A stretch of DNA of 64,000 nucleotides from Paramarasmius palmivorus (lineage: Eukaryota; Basidiomycota; Agaricomycetes; Agaricales; Marasmiaceae): NCBI GenBank assembly GCA_037176845.1, contig JAYKXP010000007.1, positions 620,001-684,000 of the forward strand, written 5' to 3'. This document shows positions 54,300 to 64,000 of this stretch, piece by piece. Numbering within the stretch: position 1 is the first letter of the stretch; each line of letters begins with the position of its first letter. The translations under genes and the position numbers were made by a program. The notes under the pieces are model-generated. The model had not been told where the DNA came from. It was given only the letters and a program-made list of their open reading frames with translations, and did no database searches.

Positions 54300-57238
54300 C
54301 TACGGTAATTCAGAAAAGTAGTAATTGGTATCAGTCGGAGGAGGTCCAGCAGACAAGCCACTGGGTATGTCGATATTTTCGCCAGACAAATCTGTTCCAA
54401 GATGTAGTGAGCAACCGAGAACGTCAGTCAGAGACGAATAACTTGCCAAGCAGTTTGACTTTGAGGCCTATTTCCGTCAAAGCCTGCACAAAGCCAGCCG
54501 TCTCCTTAGACGCGACATGTCCTCCATCACGTCGAAGCATATTGAGACCGTCAGTCCAGTCCGCCCAACGAGAGGCGTCAGGTGCTATCTGATCGGCGAG
54601 CGAATCCCCATGATGATTAATCAGAGAGAACGATAGTGGTGAAGGGGACAGCGTGGCGGACGGAAGATCATTTTGCTCGCGAAGGACGTGGGGTGGAGGT
54701 ATACCCGTCCCAGTTGCAATTTCAGCAATAGCCGCTACTTCTATCCGATCTGACAAATCTTCTAGTCCGTTACGGACGACAAACTTCGTTGCGTTGTCCA
54801 CATAGTGAAGATACTTGAGACCGTTGTCCTGCAAGAAAAGTGTAAGCCCTTGTTCCACGTCTTTGGTGCAGCAACCCACCAATCTCATGAACCGCCATGG
54901 TCGACTCGGCCGACGTACAGACTCACGTGGCAGAGGTGTTGTGCTGGGAAGCGCATTGACGAACCAAGCCCCTTGCAACAGACACTGGATTCGCTGTTGC
55001 CTAACGAACTCATAGGATTCTTTGTATATCTTTGCTCGAAGGTTCCTGTAGACAATCAGTCTTGCTTCTATCTCCGAATGAAAGAGGGCTCAACACACCT
55101 TACAGGAACCTTGTTCAGGAGGTCATCTTCGAGCTCGAGCTCCTTCATCTGCCTATCCCTCACAGCTCGATATTCGCACTCGACAAAGTCCTGCTCTACT
55201 TCGTGCCACTGCCGAGAGTTCTCGCTGCGTAGCGCGATCTTGGCCCTGCAATCCTTTTAAGAGCATGTCCCGAACCTGCCCTAAAGTAAACACTCACTGG
55301 CTACGAACAAGCGCGGCTACTCGGGTAAAATCCCCAAACGCGGCACCACTTTCACTCCACATCCGCAGGAAGAAGTGTGTCGCCAGTGAATGGACCTTGT
55401 AGAAGTCGAGGAAGAATGGTTGGAACGTTGTGGACGTTGAATCTTGCAGAGGATTTCATTAAGCTCAAGGGATGATATATATTTAAGCAAGACATACATC
55501 CAGGCGCAAATATTGCCCAGTGCTCTGAAAGTAACTCCACCACTTCATTCGAAGCTTTGGCAATAGGGCATCTCCTTTCTTCAGGGCGGCTGAGCTGTTC
55601 GACGACGATCTGGAAAACAGGTCAGCAATGGAAAGAAAACAGACAAGGGCAGAATTGACATTTGAGAAGTCAGGGTCGTGCTGGACGAACCGTTTCTGTA
55701 CGAATAGATGAGATATAGTCGAGTAAACGATGAAGAGGAGAGTTCATACCAGGCATTCGAGACCCAGTGTGCCAACGTCACGAAACTCATAATCAATGTC
55801 TTCTGAATCAAATCCCAGTTTCCGCCATTTCAAGGGAAGATCTTCTTCGTCGTTTTCCTCTTCGAGCTTGCTTCTGCTCCAGATGTAATCGAGATCTTTT
55901 TTATGCCCGGCCACAATCTCTGACTCCACTGGCGTAGTCTTCTTACGATGCATGACTCTTAACATATTGGCCTGGAAGTCCAATATACACGAAGTCAAGT
56001 CTTCCATCGTATGGTTTGACATAAGTCGCTAAAATGACCGTCAACCACTGAAGGAATCCTCATAGCAAGTCAACGCACCACGACTGCTCTTCTCACGTTC
56101 AACCTCTCCAATTCCGACGTGAACTCTTCCCATCGAAGATCGCTCGCGTGTGCCAAAAGGGAGTTGATCAGCATTATGCTAATAGCAGAAAGTTTAATTA
56201 GCCTGTGGAACTAGGACACGGTGGACGCTGACCTATTCTGTACCATCACCGTGTCAGCACTTCCGAGTCGATTGACTACTGTTTCAAGTAGTGTTCGTTC
56301 CTTCCTCATCTGTTCAAATACTATGGGGAAGCCGTATCGGTAAACAGATCCAGGCGGAGGAGCAGGAATGTTTCTACTAGAACTGGCCTGGGGTCCGGGG
56401 GCACTAGCAGGATCTGCCTCGACAAGCTTCTTCAAGATGGCAGTGGCAGGTCGACACACGTTGAGAGGTGTCTGAGGTGACGAGAGAATATGAACAACCT
56501 TCAGGATAAAGGCCTCGTCAAGCGTCGACCAGCCATAGTCCAATTCCATCAGGTTCTGCATGGCAAGGAGAGCATACTGTAGTTTTTGTGAGACGAGGAG
56601 AGTAACGCAGAAATATTGTTGCGTACAGCCAGTGTATTCCCATGCGTGGTGCCAATGACATCAACCAGTTCCGCTACGCCGTTACGTTCAATGAACTCCC
56701 GAGCAAATTCTTGCTCCTGTGTGCAACGTTAGTTGAAGGAGCGAGGGTGATATCGACAATGGTACTTGCTCGTATGAACTTGGCCAGTGAGAACAAGGTC
56801 AGCCGCAATGTTCTGTCATCCCGCATCCCAAGCTTCGCAACCATGTCCCTTCCTTCGCGTGCTGGCGCATTTACCAATCTGTTGAGCTCGTGAACTATAG
56901 GAACACAGTACAATGTCAGCTACGCACTTTAAATTAATCTTTGTCTTAATCTTCTTCTTCAAGTTCTCATTGGTGACGAGCTCATCGTTCTCATCCCTCA
57001 GGGCATAATCTGTCGACGGTCCTTTGATCTTTAGATTGACACAAAGTTGCGTCACCACGTCCTCTACGGTCAATGTTGGGTCAATGCGGGCTCGCACAGT
57101 CACTCCGTCGACTGTCGAAACATTGTTGGTAGGTACAAGGGCTGGTTTTGCTTGCGAGCTGGTAGCTTGAGTTCCGTTAACAGCCGAAGAGGGGGTCAAT
57201 GGAGTCCGTGGTATAGGTGAATTGCTTGGGTTGGACAT
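54300..57238 (-). CDS. ELMO/CED-12 domain protein with C-terminal PH domain
   Basis: Partner of DOCK-type GEFs that activate Rac, controlling cell shape. The head MSNPSNSPIPRTPLTPSS is followed by TVRARIDPTLTVEDVVTQLCVNLKIKGPSTDYALRD, a Ras-binding-like N-terminal part. The armadillo-like region includes ELNRLVNAPAREGRDMVAKLGMR, EFAREFIERNGVAELVDVIG and THGNTLAYALLAMQNLMELDYGW. The ELMO domain spans MSNHTMEDLTSCILDFQANMLRVM, KKDLDYIW, PLKWRKLGFDSEDIDYEFRDVGTLGLECL and FHPFFLDFYKVHSLATHFFLRMW-like sequence. The PH part has LLQGAWFVNALP, YLHYVDNATKFV and the final NYYFSELP. About ten introns occur. The last one (54392-54446) starts with GCAAGT, a GC-AG intron supported by the frame through LKVKLL-DLSGENIDIPSG. 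ELMO proteins of this layout are known across fungi and animals. Confidence 0.88.
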
Positions 57239-59462
57239 GGTGCATTGAAAGGGTGAGTCAGGATGTTCTGTACGCCAACGGGGTCTCCGTGTCCAAATTG
57301 CTCAGAAAGGTATATTTCTACACTTGCTATCCGCTAGGGCTGACACATGAAATACTGCTTACAACTAGAAACGAGATCGGACTCACAGGTCCCCCTGTAT
57401 TCCTCTAATCCTCTAGTCGACGCTCGAAAGTGATAGAATCCAGTACAATACAGCTTCTGAAGAGAACAAATTAGCCTTATCAAGCTTTTTGAACATAATA
57501 AAAAAGGTTCAGAAAGCGAAAATAACATCCAATGCAATGAAATAACTTTCATGCTCAGACTGACGTGCAAATTTATAGACGATTCATCACAAAAACGAAT
57601 GGTTCAGGAATGAGAACTTACCCGGAGAAATTTCAGGGAAGTAAAGATACAGTTGCGCGATTAGAGATACAGGAAGAGACCAAAGAGAAAAGAAACCAAG
57701 CGAGCGTGTTGCGCGATGGGAAAAAAATTGGCTGTCAAAATACGTGCGAAAAATGACCCGGTGTTTGCCGAAGCACTCGGCCGACAGAGGCTCAAGCGCT
57801 CAAGCGCTCAAGACTCGCACTTTCTCTTGTAGATGACCGAGTATTTTATTCCATGACCATGAAACCCTCTGGAACTCCTGATCTCACGGTAAGTACTTTG
57901 ACTTGAAACTCGTGTCCAACGCCGATTTCTCGGATTATAAACGCTCAGCCGTTGCATAGGGCCGGTGAAATCGCTGAATCGAAGCAGGCTTTCCAAGCGA
58001 CTGTCATTCCTATGTGACTTCCAAGCAACTTCACAACAACAGATTAAAGTCAGTCTCTTGACGCTCAGCTCGGTATTGGAAGGGTTTCAAATTCAAGATT
58101 TTAAAGTTCTTTCAAAGTGGTGAACATTCAAATCGGAGGTGCGCTTTGAGCTTTGAAAACCCATTTAATCATTCAACCATCAAGTCGTCCTTCCATATCA
58201 TTCCGAATCCTGGCTTTTCGGGCCCGGGAGGATCTTGGACCTTCATCTTTCCTTTTGATCTTGTGGCTGAGGAAATGATATAGCACTTTTTGCCAGGAGA
58301 TTGCCAGGAGATGTGAGTGTATATATCCCATTCAACCGCCACGCACCGAACGCCGAACCGGAACTTTATTCATTCCTAAGGAAATATTTGACATTAACTG
58401 TCTTTCGGTGCATAAAATTGGGACAAGATTGCAAAGTTTCCATCCATGGGACCCTGACCGTGAGTCCTTTCCGCTGCTATCATAGTCTGAGGTTACTTTA
58501 TGGATCTCTTGAGTACTTTGACAGGTACTTTGACTGCAAATATCAACGCGAAGGCAATCGCCGTATATCGTGAATAGATGGCGTTAAACGTATAGCGAGT
58601 GTGCATATCGTCCCTGTGGCTATTAAATCATCATGCCAATCTGGGGGTGCGCAGGGGTGCACGCGTCCTTTGCCGCCGTATTCAATAACATACAATGCGC
58701 TGTTGCATACACGCAGACAAACAACTGCCGCGTGGATTGGCCCTTATACCCAGTCGATGCGCTGGGATACTGGGCGGTCACTGGCGTCGCTTAGATGACT
58801 GTCAAAGTTCATGTATTGCTCAGGACTGGTCTATACGTGCAGGGTCCCTCGTCAATCTGTGGGGGATGACGGAAAACGTATTTTTGTCACGGTCAAGGAG
58901 CTCAAGGCCTCCTAATTGCCTTAGAACATACGCGATTACCTGTCGTTTCACTCCATCGACCCTTCAGCGATCCGTCCCGAGCTACATGCCGCGCAGCACC
59001 CCAGAATCGACAGACATCTGACACTGTCCATAATAGAAAGCAGAAACTGTAAACATAGGTCCAGAGGTGCGGTTGAATTATCAGTGCTAGTGCCACTGAA
59101 TCTACCAACTCAATGGAAGCGATGCCAGCGTACAATTTCAAATCACGACCCTGATAGGCCTTTTGAGGTCGGAACTCTACCGCTCCACAACGCAAAAAGG
59201 AAGGTGTAACGATTAGACACCCCCACGCAGATACGCATGTAGCGGATTCCTGTACGACAAGTCGGCCTGAAGATTGTCTGTTCTTGGCTGCTTGGGAAGC
59301 TCAGGGACGTGTCCCGCATCTATGTCACGGCAGGAGATACGTGCACTTGTACATGTACAGTTTATTTGTTATTCCAGATGATATCTAAGTATCAAGATAG
59401 CAGCGCCCTGCGGCGACCAACTGTTGACCCCACCCAAATAGTTGATATAACGATTGACATAC
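57239..59462. other. 2.2 kb stretch without a recognisable gene
   Basis: It lies between the ELMO gene start and the aminopeptidase stop. Frames of 60 to 108 residues occur on both strands (for example plus 58301-58573 and 58695-59021), none with a motif I recognise. Small tandem duplications are visible: CTCAAGCG repeated at 57791-57808 and GCCAGGAGAT repeated at about 58292-58312. The ELMO promoter must lie at its left end. It may hold decayed or lineage-specific sequence. Confidence 0.45.
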
Positions 59463-60873
59463 TCATGCTGTGAGCTCATATGCCGCCGCCACAGCGACCT
59501 TTGTGAACTCAAGGGAGTGTGACCAGGAAAAGCCGCTGACAGAAGTGGTGTCACCAGTCGAATGAATGTAAGGGTTGTCGTTTCCAGTGACAGCTTCGAA
59601 GGGCATTGCGGTCGGATACCCGGCTTTGTACCAGCTGGCATGGTCAGAGCAGGCATAACCACACTGTAAGGGACATTGTGGCAAGGTTAGCGTCATAGGT
59701 AACGGCACGAAACAAAATAACGGAAGTACTTACCGGTTTGTCATTTGCTGCGGGAAGAGAAGAATAGGAACTGATGATGCTTCTCATGAAGGTGTTCAGT
59801 CCGGAGTCGATGTAATCGGCCTCCAGTGCGATGACTTCCGTTGAACCAGGTCTGAAGCTGTAATGTAGAATCAGTAATCGGAGAAATGGGTCGGGGAGGA
59901 CATATGCTTACTATCCCGACATGTCAAATTCAATCATGGCTTTTACGTCGACCCTCGAATTTTTGTAGCTGGTTGCAATAGCTTGGGAGCCGAGAAGACC
60001 TGCTTCTTCACCGGCATACCAGTGAAATTCAAGAGGCGTAGAAGGCTTGAAGCCAGACGCCACAAGAGCACGGAAAGCCTCGATCAAGTTGACTGTACCG
60101 GTACCGTCGTCGTCGGCACCTGGAGCGCGTCCAGAGCTGGGACTGTTCAGGTTAATCGAGTCCAAGTGCGAACCAAGGATGGTGACGGGGCTTGAGGCGG
60201 AGGTTCCAGCAATCTTGGCGATAACACTGGACTGCGACCAGCTGTGTTTGTAGAGGGACACTGTGATATCCGAGCGACTCGAAGCGTACTAAGATAAAGA
60301 TCAACATCGGGGAATAAGGCGTATAGGTAACTGGCGAGGTACTTACACCCTTGACCTTGTTGAGAATCCACTCGCTAGCTTGTGCGCCGGTAGAGGTGGT
60401 GTAGTAGCGGTTGTTGAAAGAAGTAAGGCTGGACAGGGAACTTTGCATGTTCGATGTCGACAGGGTACTAAGGATAGGTCTGACGGCCGCCTGGCGAGAA
60501 GGTGCAGGGTCTGTCCGGTGTACGTTCAGTGATGACCGACCAAGTGAATATCAGGAACCTACACGAGGCGAGGGCGGCCTTCATCTTGGGAAAATTCTGT
60601 TCGTCTTCGTACACCTCCGTTACATCAAACTGTAAAGCGTTCAGAGACGGCTTTGCATCGAGCAAAGGAAAAACCCACGAATTGGACACCTTGTCTCATT
60701 AGGTCAAGCTTCTCCTCCTCGGTCTTCCATACTGGCTCGACACCCTCCTCCAAGCTCAGCAGCCTCAAATTCTGAGCGACGTTGGCCTCAATCTCTTCAT
60801 GTGATATCGGCGCACACTTGACAACAAGTGGCAGAGCAGCAGCAAGAATGGCTAGGAAAGACTGCAGCCTCAT
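59463..60873 (-). CDS. Secreted leucine aminopeptidase, peptidase family M28
   Basis: Extracellular zinc exopeptidase that releases N-terminal residues from peptides. [22 protein letters not shown] is a signal peptide. A propeptide follows, with [18 protein letters not shown]. The mature domain starts near [25 protein letters not shown]. Zinc ligands and catalytic residues are seen in [12 protein letters not shown] (His, Asp), [18 protein letters not shown] (bridging Asp), [14 protein letters not shown] (catalytic Glu-Glu), [10 protein letters not shown] (Asp) and [10 protein letters not shown] (His). The last exon codes for [25 protein letters not shown], with the disulphide pair, and ends [10 protein letters not shown]. 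About six short introns are present. The set matches the M28E leucine aminopeptidases of Aspergillus and mushrooms. The gene looks intact. Confidence 0.93.
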
Positions 60874-61651
60874 TTTGCACGTCGCGGAGGTCAGACAAAG
60901 ACGAGGGATGCCAGATGATCATCGGGTTGCTTTTATACAATGCTTTCAGTAACGGCTGAAGAGCATACATTTGCTGTAACTGGGATCCGTATGTTAACCA
61001 AGTTCGACACATATGGCGACAGTCCCTTGGCAGATCGAGTGCAGTCATGGCCGGAGAGGTTGAAGTATTTCAACATAGCGAAGAAGCGGATAGCATCATT
61101 TGAGGTGCATGGAGAACGCATGCCCCAGGGCTTATCCTCCGATAAGACCTATCTTGACGAAGTGATGTCCACATGCTCTCCAACTGCAACTCGTGAAAAC
61201 AATGGTAGCGCGAGCATTCCCCAGGCAACAACGCAATAATCACGAGGCTTTCTCCGCGACGACCGCCAACAGGACACTGTAGAGGCTGTTGGGGAACCAT
61301 GCGGGACCTTCTGGTCTCAGCATCCAACGCTGGCTTAGAATGGCGGTATCTCCTTTACAAATGTGTGATGATTCAATGATCCTCTCTAATTCCTTGATTT
61401 TGCCGTGCTTCTGATAAGGTAAAATTATTCCGATTTAGGGTAGACGCAAGCATACCAGCCATGTAGTACTCTCCGGAACGAACGAAGAAAGTTGAAATCT
61501 TGTGCATAGTGGTAGCGGTTTGCTAGCGGTGGACGTTTGAAGAAAAGAAACGAAATTAGGTAATTTATTCAATTTTCTTCACGACCAGCACGACGACCAC
61601 TGCAGCTTCGCAAAGCCTCACAGAACGCACCTTACACTCATTTTTTATGCC
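60874..61651. other. Divergent spacer between aminopeptidase and last gene
   Basis: About 780 bases hold the promoters of the aminopeptidase (minus) and the disordered-protein gene (plus). Frames of 60 to 99 residues overlap on both strands and show no domain. No gene is supported. Confidence 0.5.
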
Positions 61652-63947
61652 ATGCTATCATCGTCCTCAAGCACGCCCAATGCATCCAGCCCGTCCATAT
61701 CTTCAATTGTCCTTGATTCTATTTCCTTCCTCGATAACAGTCTACTTTCCGAATCAATCTCGCTCGATTCTCTGTCAACTATGTCCGAAGAGAAATATAC
61801 GCCTCCGGTTCCACTAGGACGCATGATTCCTATGCCTTTTTTTCTCGGTCTTAGCAGTAGCTTGTCGCAGACCTCGGTAGGAGGGGTTACTACGACAATA
61901 CCTACCCCGCCGCGCTTGAGGACGATGCTGAAGGAGGATTTATGTATCGAAAAGTGGTCGGTACGTGATTCTCACCCAAACGAAGGTTTCAGACATGAAT
62001 TCAACCACCTAGGCAACCGTTAACACGACGTGTGCAGCACCAGGACACATGCCGTGGGCAAGTGTTGCTGAGTCTGAACCCAGTATTCGGGTACCGGAAT
62101 GTGTCAACACCTCCGATGACCATCGAGACGCGCTCTTTACTGCCAGGCGTAGAAGAGAAACCAGTCCAGCCATCGTTGCCAGAAAGGACCCTCCTTCAGA
62201 ACCATGTCGACCACCGCCACGACGCGCCACAAGACACGGATCGTCGTCTTTCCGCGACGCTCTGGTTTTCGAACGCGAAATCACATTGGATACTGGCAAC
62301 GAGAAAAAGCGATGGTCACTTCACGTACCAGCTTCCACTATGAACCCCGAGATGGTTGATATGATGTTGGAACTTCAACACCTGAGGTCCTTTTTCAAGG
62401 AAGACCCTGAAGAAGAGGATGATACCGCCATGATACCGCCGTCTCTAATGGTTTCCAACTCCCACTTTACTCTTCCCCTATCTCTGCCTTCTACGGAAAG
62501 CGTGGAATCATCTCCCCCAGCTACTCTCGCTGTTCGACGCGGTAATCGACCACTGCCACCTCTCTTGAGCAGTAACAGTGGCGTATTCGAGCCCTTGGAG
62601 TCAAGCCCCTATTCTGATATCCCTACGGCTTTTCTTGGAACTCCCTCCTACGATTCGTCTTCCTTACAGGCAACCATTCCCATTCATCGGCCATCCGCAA
62701 ACTTCAACGACATGGTGTATGACTTACGGTCCCGATGTGAGCCGCTTCAAACCAGACCCAGTATTCGGTTCCCATCTATCCAGGAAGACATGCAAGAACT
62801 TGCCACAAAAGCCTTGTCTCCTAGTCGTACTGCCGATTCAGATGAATGGGGATTCGCTCAATCTATCATGCAGAAATACGGCAATACATTCTCAATAATC
62901 AATCCAGTTGTCACGCCAGACGCCTCAGCTGATGAGCTGGATCTGACGCCAGACTCAATTGACTACACCCTTGTTTCGAGCCCACTAACAACCGTGACGC
63001 CTCCATTCAAGGGTCTGGATGACTCCGCTTCAATGACCACCCCAGATCATTCTTTCTCCTTGGAGAATCGGGCTTCTTCTTTGACGCACTCTATTTGTGA
63101 TTCCACAGGACCCACAACAGCTTCCCCTACTCCATCTGTGCGTAGTAGCTCCCCATCAGGCGGCCCTGTCAATCCTTCTCCCCGAGGTATCCTGAAGCGA
63201 TGCAAAAGCGTTCGGTTTGCCGAGTCTCCCATCGAAAACGAGCCGCCGGTTATCTCAAAGGAGGTCGCTGTCGGTCAGCCAACACTTCGTCATTCTCTAG
63301 GCTCCGCTCACCCCAAGCACAAGCTCCTGAAACGTCCATCCCCTCTACGTTCTACATTTACCCCACAAAGCAATCATGTCACATCTCTTTCACGTTCTAC
63401 TCCTTCTGAGCCACAGACTGTTCCGTCGTTACGCGCCGCAGGCAGGCAAAAATCACCCGCCACATACGGGAATGTTGTCACTAAACCACCGAGGTCATCG
63501 AATCGATCAGCTTCTGCTGCATGCGACAAAGGAGCACCTGGGTCTGCACTATCTTCACCTATACGATCCTCAACAATCATGACCCGTGGCCGGAACGGTG
63601 TAAACTCGAAGCAAACACCGGTAGCCAAGCTAGATTTCTCCACGCCGATGGCCAGTTCTTCACCTCCGAGACCAACTACGAGGACGAAGGTGACTCCTAC
63701 GCGTGCGCGGGCGCTCACAATCCCAGCTGTGAAGGATATCGAAAAGGACAAGAAGGTTGTGGAGGTCGATAAAGAGAAAGAGAACAAGCCAGCACCGAAA
63801 ACGCGTGCTTCCTTGTCTGCAACGTATACAGGTAATCGGGCTATGAACGAGAATGCGATCCGCAGAGGTAGTGTTGGGAGTGGGGAAGGTCAAGGGAGTA
63901 GTCGGATACGTGTACCGCTGAGGAAGATATTTACCAGATTCAAATAG
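61652..63947 (+). CDS. Uncharacterised disordered fungal protein with RVxF-like motif
   Basis: Two exons, 61652-61964 and 62038-63947, code for about 740 residues. The junction gives KWS-V-PPGHMPWAS and is chosen because it joins both long frames. The protein is rich in Ser, Pro and Thr with no folded domain that I recognise, apart from a short helix NPEMVDMMLELQHLRSFFKED. In the second half GILKRCKSVRFAESP contains KSVRF, which fits the RVxF docking motif for protein phosphatase 1. The end is basic (RIRVPLRKIFTRFK). The composition resembles cell-cycle or cytoskeletal scaffold proteins of fungi, but the role is unknown. The ATG at 61652 follows a serine-rich frame; a later methionine (MSEEKYTPP) could also serve. 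Antisense frames over the same region are shadows. Confidence 0.75.
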
Positions 63948-64000
63948 TGTCCATGTAAAGCTTCGTTGTGTTTAATGTTCGTTGCAAGTATAACGGAAAG

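Noticed and set aside
62009..62299. Minus-strand frames over the last gene
   Set aside because: They fall wholly inside the long plus-strand exon and have no motif.
1..64000. tRNA and rRNA genes
   Set aside because: Reading for the TTC-box pattern and clover-leaf arms by eye gave no convincing case; a tRNAscan run would be needed to exclude one.

Overview
The window reads as nuclear DNA of a filamentous basidiomycete, most likely an Agaricomycete. Genes are broken by many short introns of about 50 to 60 bases (GT-AG, two apparently GC-AG, with CTAAC-type branch sites), they lie on both strands with short spacers, and several belong to families expanded in mushrooms: a seven-helix membrane protein, a P450 with an FSTGPANCVG haem loop, an etherase-like GST, a GPI-anchored chitin deacetylase, and a kinase with a fungal N-terminal domain. 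I found no rRNA, tRNA, CRISPR array or prokaryotic signal.

Layout. 1-2488 holds a minus-strand seven-helix membrane protein gene cut in two by a 1.34 kb element with terminal inverted repeats and a decayed 8-bp target duplication (hAT-like, without transposase). 3061-7585 carries a complete P450 and a GST on the plus strand, with 1.5 kb of unassigned DNA between them. 7835-12690 (minus) carries RPT6 of the 26S proteasome and SEC1 of exocytosis. 13111-15084 (plus) is a kinase with a fused N-terminal domain. 15747-23032 (minus) has a chitin deacetylase and a Rom1/2-type Rho1 GEF, both cell-wall functions. 24214-30117 (plus) has a CCCH zinc-finger protein, a DUF1264 protein, an MFS transporter and a BTB protein, followed by a decayed fragment of a second MFS gene. 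30493-41086 (minus) has POL32, a basic low-complexity protein, xylulokinase and an R3H-SUZ RNA-binding protein. 41387-43419 (minus) is a vacuolar-type amino acid transporter. 43673-48406 packs PUS1, RPB4 and RPN6 tightly. 48599-53839 (plus) has a PIF1 helicase and methylenetetrahydrofolate reductase. 54300-57238 (minus) is an ELMO/CED-12 protein, 59463-60873 (minus) a secreted M28 aminopeptidase, and 61652-63947 (plus) a disordered protein with a possible PP1 docking motif.

Most of the content is housekeeping: two proteasome lid/base subunits, RNA polymerase II, replication, tRNA modification, one-carbon metabolism, secretion and Rho signalling. No operon-like pathway is visible. The accessory or plastic parts are 1-6.8 kb, 13.0-15.1 kb, 30.1-30.3 kb and 57.2-59.5 kb. 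The most notable observation is the transposon insertion at 662-2005, where removing the element and one copy of the target duplication restores a continuous reading frame. Exon structures were worked out by hand from splice signals, frame continuity and family knowledge; no database search was run.
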